Shown: positions 36,312 to 45,718, counted from the stretch's first letter. The stretch is DNA of 64,000 nt from Candidatus Freyarchaeota archaeon (GCA_030587365.1 JAUQZE010000003.1:248001-312000), one strand, 5' to 3'. Notes: generated by a model not told the origin, from the sequence alone. Program-made: numbers and translations.

Positions 36312-39300
36312 TCATTGTATCTCCAGTTTTATCACCGTGGAGTTGGCTCTCTGTTCCACGTCGTACATGGGGTAAACCACTGTTTCCTTGGCTATCACTG
36401 CTCCAGCTTTTGTGGCTATCATCTGGTAGGTTAGGTTAATTGAACCCTCCAACTCTTGGAGGTATAAGAACAGTTTCTCTGAGGTTAGTTTGTAAGCTGC
36501 TATTTTGTTTTCTTTGAGAAGCTTCTCTAGTGAGGCTTCGAAGACCAGAAAACCTGCGGGTATCGTCTCCTCTATTACGAGCATCCCCTGTTTCTGAGTT
36601 GAGGAGATGTTTATTTTGACTTTAACGCTTCCACTCTGGGTGACCTTTTTGGAGTCGAAGTTTCTGGTCACAGTGAGGGTTTCTGGTTTGAGAAGATACT
36701 CTTTGGGGTACCACGCTTTCACCGTTAAATCGTAGACCAGTAAACCTTCACCCTTCTTTTCCAGAGTCACCTCATTATCCGCCTCCAGTTTTAGGGAGAT
36801 GTTCCGCATATCATAGACAACCGATTCTAGGGTGTCATCGTTTACATCGTATTCTCCCAGAAGATTGCCGTTGAGGGTAGCCTTCACGGCATAGTTTGCC
36901 TTCTCACCCTTCGCACATCTCTGAAGACAGAGAACCGAAGCCAAGGTGTCGGATGTGGTACTCCATCCTCCGCTACTTGCACGGTTAGCCACGATATAGT
37001 TTAGGGCACTCTGTACTGTTACCGGATCCACACCAGCCATGTGGAGAGCCATCGTGGCGTAAGCCGTGGACTCCACATCCCCCGCCAGTGCCGAACCCTT
37101 CTTCCAGTAGATTTGCCCCTCCTTGCTCTGAGCCAGCATTTGTAACCTTTCTACTAGGAACTGTAACTCGTTTCGCTCAGGACTGAATCCACCCTCAATC
37201 ATAGCTATCAGGATGTGAGCGATGAGGTAAGGGTCGTTTATTATGTCTGAGGAGGGAGTGGCTTTTGACAGAAGGAAGCCGAGAGTATTGTTGAGAATTT
37301 CCGGCTTAATGGGGATTCCTGCTTTTTTAGCCTCAAGCATCGCCCGCGTCACATATGCGGTGGTGAATTCTGGGTTTCGGCTTCTTGACTGCCAGAAGCC
37401 TTGAGGAGTCATAGTATTTTCCAAGAAGCTTATGGCGTCGGTTAACAGTTTTTGATCTACGAAGAAGCCCGCGTTTATCGTGTAGGCTAGTCCAAACAAA
37501 ACATGGGCGGTGAGGAAGGGATCGGATGTATCATTCTCCCACCATCCCCAGCCTCCGTCAGTGTGTTTGAGGCGGATTAGTTGCTGCACCCCCACAGTCA
37601 CCATGTCGTATACCTTTTGTTGGAACTTTTGGGTGATCCTGCTTCTTTCCCTTAGGAGCTGGAAAACCGCTATGTTGGGTAAGAATCGGGACATTGTCTG
37701 CTCGACGCATCCATGGGGGTAGTCTATAATGGACTCCAGCCCGTCGATGCAGCCCATCTGGTAACCAGGAACAAGGGTTAGATAAGCCCGGTAGTATATT
37801 GCCTCTTGTGGTACGGCGGGAGAAACCGTTAATACTTGGTCTTCAAGGATGATTCCTGTTTGCCTGAAGATGTGGGGTTCTCCCTTCGGATTTATTTTCA
37901 CTTCTTTTCTCACAATATCCACGTATTTTGGTGTCACTGATTCGATGATGAGAAGATCTTCTCCCGGTTTTTCTGCGTGTAACATGAAATCTAGGCGAAC
38001 CATTCCGTTCGCAGGCACGAGAATCTCGTTCTGGGTGGCCTCAATTTTTAGAAGGCTTCTTTCGGAGTTTAGGTTGACTTCGCACACCAAATCCTCGTCT
38101 GTTAGGTTGGTTAGTATAACTCCCAGCTGGATTCTGTCTCCATGTGTCAGGACTGGAGGAATGTCCAGTTGCGCGAAAAACTCCTGTTTAACGGTAACCC
38201 GGTGTGTGCCCATTCCCGCCTCACAGTCTCTAGTGCTCGCGAAAACCGTTAATTCGTGACTAGTTATCTGGTCAGGGAGTACAGTTTCTATTTCGGACTC
38301 TCCCTCGGACTCCAGATAAGGAATCCACAGTGAGGTTTCTGGGAAACGGAAACGCACACTAACCATGGGTGAAGGAATACCCGCAACTTCCGTCGATCCT
38401 CCACCTTTGTAATATATCTTCCCGTACATTTCTTTTACTTTTGTTGAATCTATGCCTATCGAATATAGTTTGCGTTCTGGTGCGGCTCCCGGAGCGGGCG
38501 GTGTCTCACCAAGGCCGCGATGTGCGGCTGCTCCTGATGACGTTGTTCGAGTGGGCATCCCTCCTGCTCCTAGATTCAAGGCTTCTTCGCCTATGTAGTA
38601 TTCTCGGGTATAGTGTTCTGCGTCGGTCATTATGCTGGTGTATTTCGGGTATCCGATGAGTGTGGGTAGTACTGAGTGTGGTGTGTCTTCTCCGGCGTAG
38701 CCTATTTTGGATAGTTCTGTTCCTAGTTCTAGGACTAGGGATTTTCCTTTGGGTTCCTTTAACTCTTCGGGTGATAATTTTTTGAGGGGTTTGAATTTTA
38801 GATCTACTTTTTCTATCAATTCCTCTACCGCTTTCTTCTCTTTCACTCCGGTTTCCAACATTTGATCCAACTGTTTTCTCAGCTCGAGTGTGAGGGGGGA
38901 GGACCTAGTGAAAGCCACGTTTAGGGCGGCTTCGTGAACTTTGAGTAGGAGCTGTTCCTTTTGGAGGTCTGTTATTAGTCCCTCTTTTTGGGCTTTTTGA
39001 ATATCTGCTATTATGCTTCGGTAGAGCTCCAGCTCTTTATCGGAGATTTTACTGATTTCCGGCTCGGCTGCTCGGATTATGATTTCTGCGCCTTCTAGGA
39101 TTATGGTGCTCTTTGCCAGATGTTGCAGGATATTGTAGATGAGGGTTTTCTTGTTTTTTTCTCTATTTTTCTCAGCGGTTTCTCTGATAAGCTCAATCAT
39201 TTTTTCTTCCGTGGAGCTGCGTTCCTTGGGAGGATATAGTCCGGCATTACTTGTAATTCTGGAGAGTTCAAGTACCGCCCCTATCATCTTGGGATTGAGG

Positions 39301-41279
39301 TACGCATAGTGAATTAGAGCTTCCAAGAGGGCTTCAAAATATGGGGCGTACCCGGTTTGAGACCAGGTGTTTACCTCTATAATCCGTTTTTTGGTGAACT
39401 CTTTTTTGAAGAGTGCCTCCAAGGGTGTTTCGATTTTTCTTCCTAGTTGCAGAATCGCGGCGTCCACCAGCATAGCACCCAGACAGCAGGCGGCGATCTC
39501 GCCCTGTTGCAGTACTCTCACCTTAAGGGTAGCCTTTTCTCCTGGACGGTAGTTGCTCTTATCACTCTCTAAATGAACCTTGAGCTCTTTTCCCTCAGGG
39601 TTAACGTAAACCGTTCTCTCGTTTTTCTCCAGAACCCCATTTGACCTGAAGGCATATGCGACGAGGTTTACTCTGCCCCACATTTTGCTCGTAACGGGGA
39701 TCTGAAACTCTGCTTCTCTCTTCTCCATAAGAGTTGCGATTCTTTGAATTACGTTCTCCTTTTCCACATCCAAGTAGATTGGCATGTCCCTTCTTTCGGC
39801 GGTTGCGTTTAAGCGTATAATATCGCCCATTTTATAGCTTGAGGAGTCCACACGTGTGCTTAGCCAAACCTTAGCAGTCTTCTCCTGCTCTTTTTCCTTG
39901 AGCTCCGCTTTTTGTACGGTTAGTCCCCAGCGCATTGTTTGGGACTCTCCGAGCTTTTCGGACTCTATTTCCAAGTTTATGTCAAAGTTTTTCTTTTTCT
40001 CCGTGGGATAGTCAATTTCGAAGTTTAGGGGAAGCCTACCTTCATCATCTGTTTTTCCCATCTTGAATTTTGCATGATGCTTAAGTTCGGTGTCGTTAAT
40101 CGAAGCTAACACAGTACAGTCGGGTAGGGGTTTGGTTTTGCCCTCCAAAGCAGGAATCTCGGTTTTCAGGGTTATTTCTGCCTGCTGCCCGGGCTCAATG
40201 CTTTCCGCCATTTCCACCTTTACTCTTAGTACCTTTTTCAGAGTCGAAATTTCCAGAGTTTTAGCTGCTTCGCGTTTTAACTCATCTTTTACTGTAACCT
40301 TAATTTTGGATTCTCCTTCCTTTACGGGGGGAACTTTGAATCGGTACTCGTATTCACCTTCGCTGCTGGTTTCTCCGTAAGTTTGTAGAATGGAGTTACC
40401 TTCGGGAGAAAGTATTTCTAGTAAAACTTGGCCGCCTTTCACTGGTGAACCGTAAAAGTAGGTTGACTTTAGTTTGAGCTTGAAGTCTTCTCCGATTTTC
40501 AGGTATTCGGGTTCACACTCCACTTTTAACTCTATGTCCGGGGGTTTGTACCTCATAATGGTGAGCGTTTTCTCCGCGTCGTAGCCGTTGATGGAAACAT
40601 GGAGCTTATACTGACCTTCCAGAGCTTCCTCAGCGATGGGGATTTGGAGTTCTCCGACACCGAACTGGGGATTACAGGAAATCTCTCTTAGAAGCACCTT
40701 GTTGCTTTGGGGATCAATCAGCGATACAGTAATGTTTTCTCCGCTCGGCTGGAAAGAGCTTCCGACCATTTTCCACAGTAAGAACCGAACCAGTATTTTC
40801 TGTCCGGGCATGTACCAGTCGCGATCGGTGAGCACGTAGCATACATATTCAGCCCTTTTTCCAGCTAAATCGAGAATGCACGTTTTCTCTTTTCCTTTGG
40901 TAATCGCCTTTACTTCGTAGGATTTTTTTTCTGAGGGAAGAACAAACTCTAATGAGCCAAGACTGTTCGTCTGCCCCTCGAAAACCAAGTGGCCATCTGT
41001 AGTGAAAGTAACCTCACATTGAAGGGGGTTAAACTTTTCGTCCATACAGATTATACGGCCAGAAACTGTCTCTCCTTCATCGAACTCCTGATTCATTCGG
41101 ATGAATATTAGGGGTGGCTTAGCCAAATCCGCAATTTGCTGAATCAGGCTCTGTATTTTATCCACATCTATGGTGGATATTTGGCTCAGAACGTTTTTTC
41201 CTCTTTTGTCGTTCTCATCGATGCGGAGGAGGATTTCGAGATTCTCACTTGTTTTTATCACCATAGGAAACCCGACCAT
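36312..41279 (-). CDS. Alpha-2-macroglobulin-like protein with embedded actin N-terminal segment
   Basis: 1655 residues. Order: MG-type beta-sandwich domains (about 50-640, e.g. D-R-D-W-Y-M-P-G-Q-K and K-S-N-Y-R-P-G-E-K-A); a helical region (650-840); an actin N-terminal segment (846-902: L-E-L-G-T-E-L-S-K-I-G-Y-A-G-E-D at 850-865, P-T-L-I-G-Y-P-K, Y-Y-I-G-E-E-A); a Gly/Pro/Ala linker (903-937); the A2M domain (from V-R-F-R-F-P-E-T at 975); the thioester site G-C-V-E-Q at 1190-1194 (Cys1191, Gln1194); an alpha/alpha-toroid TED with G-G-W-G-W-W; and C-terminal receptor-binding-like sandwiches. Protease-trap relatives are secreted; here no signal peptide or lipobox is seen, so the protein appears cytosolic. 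First gene of a three-gene operon. Start from a leaderless-type promoter. Confidence 0.88.
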   Translation of the reverse strand: MVGFPMVIKTSENLEILLRIDENDKRGKNVLSQISTIDVDKIQSLIQQIADLAKPPLIFIRMNQEFDEGETVSGRIICMDEKFNPLQCEVTFTTDGHLVFEGQTNSLGSLEFVLPSEKKSYEVKAITKGKEKTCILDLAGKRAEYVCYVLTDRDWYMPGQKILVRFLLWKMVGSSFQPSGENITVSLIDPQSNKVLLREISCNPQFGVGELQIPIAEEALEGQYKLHVSINGYDAEKTLTIMRYKPPDIELKVECEPEYLKIGEDFKLKLKSTYFYGSPVKGGQVLLEILSPEGNSILQTYGETSSEGEYEYRFKVPPVKEGESKIKVTVKDELKREAAKTLEISTLKKVLRVKVEMAESIEPGQQAEITLKTEIPALEGKTKPLPDCTVLASINDTELKHHAKFKMGKTDDEGRLPLNFEIDYPTEKKKNFDINLEIESEKLGESQTMRWGLTVQKAELKEKEQEKTAKVWLSTRVDSSSYKMGDIIRLNATAERRDMPIYLDVEKENVIQRIATLMEKREAEFQIPVTSKMWGRVNLVAYAFRSNGVLEKNERTVYVNPEGKELKVHLESDKSNYRPGEKATLKVRVLQQGEIAACCLGAMLVDAAILQLGRKIETPLEALFKKEFTKKRIIEVNTWSQTGYAPYFEALLEALIHYAYLNPKMIGAVLELSRITSNAGLYPPKERSSTEEKMIELIRETAEKNREKNKKTLIYNILQHLAKSTIILEGAEIIIRAAEPEISKISDKELELYRSIIADIQKAQKEGLITDLQKEQLLLKVHEAALNVAFTRSSPLTLELRKQLDQMLETGVKEKKAVEELIEKVDLKFKPLKKLSPEELKEPKGKSLVLELGTELSKIGYAGEDTPHSVLPTLIGYPKYTSIMTDAEHYTREYYIGEEALNLGAGGMPTRTTSSGAAAHRGLGETPPAPGAAPERKLYSIGIDSTKVKEMYGKIYYKGGGSTEVAGIPSPMVSVRFRFPETSLWIPYLESEGESEIETVLPDQITSHELTVFASTRDCEAGMGTHRVTVKQEFFAQLDIPPVLTHGDRIQLGVILTNLTDEDLVCEVNLNSERSLLKIEATQNEILVPANGMVRLDFMLHAEKPGEDLLIIESVTPKYVDIVRKEVKINPKGEPHIFRQTGIILEDQVLTVSPAVPQEAIYYRAYLTLVPGYQMGCIDGLESIIDYPHGCVEQTMSRFLPNIAVFQLLRERSRITQKFQQKVYDMVTVGVQQLIRLKHTDGGWGWWENDTSDPFLTAHVLFGLAYTINAGFFVDQKLLTDAISFLENTMTPQGFWQSRSRNPEFTTAYVTRAMLEAKKAGIPIKPEILNNTLGFLLSKATPSSDIINDPYLIAHILIAMIEGGFSPERNELQFLVERLQMLAQSKEGQIYWKKGSALAGDVESTAYATMALHMAGVDPVTVQSALNYIVANRASSGGWSTTSDTLASVLCLQRCAKGEKANYAVKATLNGNLLGEYDVNDDTLESVVYDMRNISLKLEADNEVTLEKKGEGLLVYDLTVKAWYPKEYLLKPETLTVTRNFDSKKVTQSGSVKVKINISSTQKQGMLVIEETIPAGFLVFEASLEKLLKENKIAAYKLTSEKLFLYLQELEGSINLTYQMIATKAGAVIAKETVVYPMYDVEQRANSTVIKLEIQ
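38574..38744 (-). other. Actin N-terminal module inside the macroglobulin-like gene
   Basis: Encodes residues 846-902. Aligned with actin residues 5-60, it keeps the L-V of the first strand, G-T for G-S in the phosphate-1 loop, the loop lysine (Lys858), G-Y-A-G-E-D for G-F-A-G-D-D, V-L-P-T-L-I-G-Y-P for V-F-P-S-I-V-G-R-P, and Y-I-G-E-E-A for Y-V-G-D-E-A. Asp11 of actin is Glu851. The segment corresponding to the DNase-binding loop is three residues longer. Confidence 0.85.
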
Positions 41280-41307
41280 TAAAATTAAATTTTTATTTAA
41301 TAATCAT

Positions 41308-41319
41308 GTATATTTTTAA
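41308..41319 (-). promoter_or_regulatory. TATA-like element of the macroglobulin/VWA/actin operon
   Basis: TTAAAAATATAC on the minus strand, 28-40 bases before the ATG. No ribosome site precedes that ATG, so the first gene is probably leaderless, while the second and third have strong sites. Confidence 0.4.
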
Positions 41320-41743
41320 TTATTTAAATGTATCTTTTACCAAAGTTCTATCGTTGATATCATCAATAAAGTCAATGTTGGCTATAACACCGTAATACAA
41401 TTGAAGTATTATTTTTAACCCATTTCCACAAATTCTGCAGGGTTCTTTTGAATGCGAGATTCTTCTCAATGCGATGAGCAATACGGTTGTGTTTTTCTTC
41501 CCCAACTTCAATTATTCACGTATGATAGGTTCACATATAGCAGGCAACGGGGTGGTTGAACCTTTCACATGTCCATTAAATAGATTCTCTAATCCACGAA
41601 AAATGGGTTTAAAATATTTTAGTTTAAGAAAAAAATAGAAAGTATCCAAAATTAGTTTCACAAAAATTTCCATTAGGTAGCAATTTTGAATAGCTCCCGG
41701 TTTGCAGCGGTCTCAATATCTTTAAAAGATAGTTCATAAGAAT

Positions 41744-41753
41744 CTTTTTATAT
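41744..41753 (+). promoter_or_regulatory. TATA box of the ion transporter gene
   Basis: CTTTTTATAT, identical to the element before top6B; GGGAGG follows at 41816-41821, next to the TTG start. Confidence 0.45.
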
Positions 41754-41825
41754 CAGCGTGATAAGAGTAATTAGGCCCCATTTTTCGGATTTGCAAGTAA
41801 GGATCAACCTTCTTAGGGAGGCTGA

Positions 41826-43409
41826 TTGAAGAATATGTTCGCCTTAGAAGAAAGTGTGACGAGTCTGCTTATCCCTGATTGGGCTACATATTTCGTGCAG
41901 CCGCCGCTTTCAGCCCAGATAGTTTTTAGTGCTATTATTATTATTACTTTTGGGTTGATTGCAACTGAGCGTCTTCACAAAACGGTGGCCGCTCTGGGAG
42001 GGGCTGTGGCGACGCTGGTTGCGGGCGGGTATTTCTCTTATGCTTATTCCTGGGTTCCCTTTTTCAAGTATTTTGCCTCTTTGTACTACGAGATGGAAAT
42101 AGGATTACCGTTCCCCATAGCAGTGTGGCAACCGCTGTTGTTCTCTTATACCGACGTGTACAAGGAATTTATTGACTGGTCAACCTTGCTCATCATTATT
42201 TCCGTTGTTATTATAACTACTGTAGCCAGCCGTTCCGGACTGTTTGAATACATTATTATTAAAGTGGTCAAATTCAGCGGCGGAGACATTAAAAGACTCT
42301 TCATTTACTTGTGGATACTAACATTTCTTCTAACCATGTTTTTAAACTGTGATCCCTGCTTCATTATAGTAAGCGTCCTAGTCTTTCAGATATCTAAAAT
42401 ATTGGGCCTCAACCCGAAGCCCTATATACTCGGCACAGTGTTCGTGGTTAACGCGGCGAGTTCATCCACAATTATAGGTAGCTTCGTGAACATTCTGGTT
42501 TCCGGCCACTATAATCTGGATCCAGCACGTTATCTCTCCTATCCTACTTTCATCGTGTTAGGATTGCCGTTCGCAGGAATCGGCACGGTAATCGCTCTGT
42601 TCTTCGTATTCCGCCACTACAAGGATGCATTTCAGATTCCGAAAGAAAAAGAGGAATACCTGAAAATGAGGGAGGGACTGCTCTCTTTCGATGAACGCTC
42701 AGTAATGAGAAACCCGAAGATATTCCGACGACTGGGAATACTGCTCGCAGCAACCATAGCAGGATTCGTTGTGGCAGGTTTAATAAGCTTGCCCTTCTAC
42801 GTGGTATCACTTGGGTTTGCTTTCGCTTTTCTCTTTGTAAGCGGTGAAGACACTGAGAAAACCCTACGGGAAGTGGACTGGAGCCTCATATTCTTCTTTA
42901 TAGGGATATTCATCATAGTAGGTGGCGTGGACAGAACCAAAATCCTAGAAAATATGGGTAACAGCCTCGGAAGTCTCATATTCGCCAACACTCCGGCAAC
43001 AACCATTCTGGTAAGTTCATTCTGTGGAGGACTATCCGGAGTGCTCGATAACATTTCTGTGACAACAGCCCTACTCTATGTAACACCCAGCCTATCGTCA
43101 ACCGCTCTAATAAGCCAAAACCTTGTGATATGGTCACTAATATACGGAGCAAACATAGGAGCCAGCCTAACCCCGTTAGGAGGCCTCCCAAATCTGATCG
43201 GAGTCAGCGCCTTAGAGAAGGAGGGACACCACGTCTCCTGGAGAGAATTTATGAAAATCGGAGTGCCCATCACCCTTGTGACCCTCTTTGCCGGAATATT
43301 TCTACTGCTGGGATTTTCCCGTATTTTCGGCTGGGGATTTGACCCCTCAGGACTAATCTCACCCATATCCGAATATCTCTGGAAATTTGACATCACAGCA
43401 ATAATCTAA
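41826..43409 (+). CDS. Ion transporter superfamily permease (ArsB/NhaD/SLC13-like)
   Basis: 527 residues, about twelve hydrophobic segments. Two matching re-entrant regions typical of the IT superfamily are visible: N-C-D-P-C-F-I-I-V in the first half with N-A-A-S-S-S-T-I-I-G-S, and S-G-V-L-D-N-I-S-V-T-T-A-L ... Y-G-A-N-I-G-A-S-L-T-P-L-G-G-L-P-N in the second. Such proteins carry out Na+/H+ exchange or export arsenite or carboxylates; the choice cannot be made here. TTG start close behind GGGAGG; an ATG three codons later is possible. Confidence 0.75.
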   Translation: MKNMFALEESVTSLLIPDWATYFVQPPLSAQIVFSAIIIITFGLIATERLHKTVAALGGAVATLVAGGYFSYAYSWVPFFKYFASLYYEMEIGLPFPIAVWQPLLFSYTDVYKEFIDWSTLLIIISVVIITTVASRSGLFEYIIIKVVKFSGGDIKRLFIYLWILTFLLTMFLNCDPCFIIVSVLVFQISKILGLNPKPYILGTVFVVNAASSSTIIGSFVNILVSGHYNLDPARYLSYPTFIVLGLPFAGIGTVIALFFVFRHYKDAFQIPKEKEEYLKMREGLLSFDERSVMRNPKIFRRLGILLAATIAGFVVAGLISLPFYVVSLGFAFAFLFVSGEDTEKTLREVDWSLIFFFIGIFIIVGGVDRTKILENMGNSLGSLIFANTPATTILVSSFCGGLSGVLDNISVTTALLYVTPSLSSTALISQNLVIWSLIYGANIGASLTPLGGLPNLIGVSALEKEGHHVSWREFMKIGVPITLVTLFAGIFLLLGFSRIFGWGFDPSGLISPISEYLWKFDITAII

Positions 43410-43540
43410 TCCCTGTTCGTGGTATGAAATTTCTCATATCTTGGAGCAATTGAACCTTCTCTAATATTTAAAGAAGTAATCAAAGAATTTTTCCTTTTCT
43501 GTTTTCTTTTGAATGGGAATGCTTTGGTTTTATAGATTTG

Positions 43541-44206
43541 TTATTTTATGGTTACTCTTATGGGTGCGGTCTGGAAAAGGGTGGGATTTCCCTTGTACTG
43601 GAGGGAGTGGGTTAGCCCTACTAGCATTATATTCTCTTTGAAGTTCTCTATGTTTATAGTGAATTCATCTGTAAGAGTGTCTCGAGGTTTGATTTTATAG
43701 ATTTGTTCAGTAGCTGTTTCATTACCTTCGAGTAGGAGCATCTCATTATGGTTAAGGTCGGTTACTCGGACTTGGAAGATAGTGTCTCTATTTATTTTTG
43801 CTTCGATGGACTTGGATGTTTTGTTTTTCATGAGCATTTTCACGGGAATTTCCGTCGATCCATCGTAAAGGGTGCCTTCGGGGAGTTCAAGTCTGAGAAG
43901 AATTTCATGATTCCAATAATCCACTATGGCTGTTTCCTTCGCCGCTTCCTCGTCCTGAATCGTGTTAATTTTGATACCGTTAATTTTCTTTAAACGCTTG
44001 GAGAGCCCCTCGACAAAACTCTCGTAGGGTACGGCATCCTGACTCCCCATGATAACGACATCTATTAGGTGTGGGGGCATCTCAAAGTAGAAGGAGGTTT
44101 TATCGCTTTCCATCTTGTAGTGTCTTATCTCATAGCCGTAAGACTTTATTGCTTCAATAATCTCGGAATCCCAATCTAAACCAGGCCCAGAAACCATCAA
44201 AAACAT
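43541..44206 (-). CDS. Hypothetical protein with BsuPI-like beta-sandwich
   Basis: 221 residues. The first 95 residues are a mixed alpha/beta region starting M-F-L-M-V-S-G-P-G-L-D-W-D. The rest is beta-rich: L-R-L-E-L-P-E-G-T-L-Y, F-Q-V-R-V-T-D-L-N-H-N-E, then Y-K-I-K-P-R-D-T-L-T-D-E-F, which recalls the intracellular proteinase inhibitor (BsuPI) fold. No signal peptide. Similarity is weak and function unknown. GGAG precedes the ATG. Confidence 0.4.
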   Translation of the reverse strand: MFLMVSGPGLDWDSEIIEAIKSYGYEIRHYKMESDKTSFYFEMPPHLIDVVIMGSQDAVPYESFVEGLSKRLKKINGIKINTIQDEEAAKETAIVDYWNHEILLRLELPEGTLYDGSTEIPVKMLMKNKTSKSIEAKINRDTIFQVRVTDLNHNEMLLLEGNETATEQIYKIKPRDTLTDEFTINIENFKENIMLVGLTHSLQYKGNPTLFQTAPIRVTIK

Positions 44207-44431
44207 GCTGCCTAGTCTCCTACCATTTTGGTTAATTTTTTAAATAATAAAAACTAAGCGTACAAATAATATCTTAGCGGGTTTAAATATTAAAAATGTA
44301 ATCTCCCCTTTTTTTATTGTCATCCTCATATCTTGGGCGGTAATTTAATCTTTAGAAGTGCCTTGAAGGAATGTTTTTAAGGGTTTAGTGGAATTCTGGA
44401 GCTGTCAATCATTTTTTTGAGGTTTATTAAG

Positions 44432-44635
44432 ATGAAGGAGTGCAACATCGAAGAAAATCTAAAAAATTGTAAATGCACCTATACCTCTTGCGGCAAAAGA
44501 GGCCGGTGCTGTGAATGTCTTCGCAGTCATTGGAGAAGTGGCGAACTCCCCGGCTGCTTATTTCCATCCGAAATAGAAAAAACGTACGACAGATCGTTAA
44601 AAGCCTTCATTGATTATTACAAAGACCGCGTGTAA
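44432..44635 (+). CDS. DUF6485 family small Cys-rich protein
   Basis: 67 residues with six cysteines in the pattern C-N-I-E-E-N-L-K-N-C-K-C-T-Y, C-G-K-R-G-R-C-C-E-C-L, ending E-L-P-G-C-L-F-P. This fits DUF6485, common in anaerobes and probably a metal or cluster binder. The ATG at 44432 follows GAGG by nine bases; the TTG at 44417 in the same frame overlaps that site and is not used. Confidence 0.75.
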   Translation: MKECNIEENLKNCKCTYTSCGKRGRCCECLRSHWRSGELPGCLFPSEIEKTYDRSLKAFIDYYKDRV

Positions 44636-44713
44636 CGTATGTTTCAGTTTGGTGGGTGTCTTTTTTCTCGCTTTGCAGAAAGCGCCATGGTTCTCGTGTT
44701 AGTTTTTCATTTT

Positions 44714-45526
44714 TCAGAGGTCGTATCTGTAGAGTAGGTAGGGTGTTAGGCTTTGGGGGTTCTCGAATTCTCCTACTTTTGTTCCGCCTACCATGGTGTT
44801 TTCAAAGGTTCCGTATATTCCGCCTTCTACCTCCATTATTTCTATTTCGTGGTAGGGGTCCACTTCTGATTTTCCGAAGGTTAGTTCGATCTGGGTTATC
44901 ATTTCCACTTTTTTGGGTAGTAGGCGGGTTTCGTAATAGATTAGTTGAGGCTTGAATTCGCCCTCCGGTTTTAGGGAAGGGAATCCCTTAATGAGATAGG
45001 TGTAAATGGGCATTCCCCGCTCGTCTTTGTCCGCTGCGAACAACTGGTAAACCTGTTCGGGTTTTAATTCCTGTTCAGTGAGTGAGGCTCTAATTTTTAG
45101 GATTTCCGCTCCCCTACGGGTGACTTTTCCAACTATTTTTTTCCCCCTTTTTTCAAGGGAGATTTCAGCCATCTTTTTGGGAAACCCCGCCAGCTCTCTT
45201 CCCTGAGCCATCGCCATGTCATTGTCTACAGGCATAGCCAGGCAGTAATTTCCGGGCTTCCCCTCAAATTGGGCGTCCAGAAATATTGCAGCCTCACTGT
45301 AAGACTGCATCATAGTGGTTTTGGGAAAGTTAGCTACGTATGCTAGGCCCAAGGGAATCGGGGGAGGCTCTAGCGGTGGAGGTAGGACCTTTCTTAAAAA
45401 CTCGGGTGTTGTGAGAAATATTGCGATGAGCATCTCCGCGTCATAAAACTTGATTCCACCCTGAAATCTTTCGAAGAGCTTTAACATGTCATCATTGGAT
45501 CTAACAAAATTCATGGCTAATTCCAC
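44714..45526 (-). CDS. Acetoacetate decarboxylase (ADC)-like protein, copy 2
   Basis: About 270 residues, a paralog of the protein at 22084-23022. Seen are V-L-P-P-P-L-E, V-D-N-D-M-A-M-A-Q-G-R-E-L-A-G-F-P-K-K-M-A with the candidate Schiff-base lysine, and a C-terminal strand set Y-Y-E-T-R-L-L-P. It lacks the 65-residue N-terminal extra region of copy 1. I choose GTG 45526 because GGGAG lies seven bases upstream; an ATG four codons later is possible. Single gene, divergent from hflX. Confidence 0.75.
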   Translation of the reverse strand: MELAMNFVRSNDDMLKLFERFQGGIKFYDAEMLIAIFLTTPEFLRKVLPPPLEPPPIPLGLAYVANFPKTTMMQSYSEAAIFLDAQFEGKPGNYCLAMPVDNDMAMAQGRELAGFPKKMAEISLEKRGKKIVGKVTRRGAEILKIRASLTEQELKPEQVYQLFAADKDERGMPIYTYLIKGFPSLKPEGEFKPQLIYYETRLLPKKVEMITQIELTFGKSEVDPYHEIEIMEVEGGIYGTFENTMVGGTKVGEFENPQSLTPYLLYRYDL

Positions 45527-45718
45527 TCTACTTCTCCCATTGCGGCCCAAAACTAATATAAAATAGATGAGGGTCTTTTTATTTTTTTAGGGATGTTCCT
45601 CAGGGTTAGAGACTGAGGAAGGTTGATTAAGAACTTGCTCCTTGTTATTAGAAGGCAAACACACATTTTTGCTTTTCTCTCTTAATCGTGCATAGAAAGC
45701 TCTATAGAAGGCGAATAA

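Larger units (their letters stand above)
41280..41825. other. Intergenic region between diverging operons
   Basis: Holds the promoters of the macroglobulin-like gene (left) and the ion transporter (right). A 63-residue minus-strand frame (41320-41511) contains a C-R-I-C-G-N stretch but no ribosome site; it may be a relic. A 7-bp inverted repeat, AGGTTCA (41526-41532) and TGAACCT (41558-41564), is of unknown meaning. Confidence 0.4.

Noticed and set aside
34363..41279. Split actin as a simple frameshift or single interrupted gene
   Set aside because: The two parts lie more than 3 kb apart with the macroglobulin C-terminal half and a whole VWA gene between them, each with its own ribosome site and intact frame.
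41320..41511. 63-residue minus-strand frame with C-R-I-C-G
   Set aside because: No ribosome site and no recognisable family; it overlaps the probable promoter side of the macroglobulin operon. Possibly a relic.
44417..44431. TTG 44417 as start of the DUF6485 gene
   Set aside because: It overlaps the GAGG ribosome site that serves the ATG at 44432.
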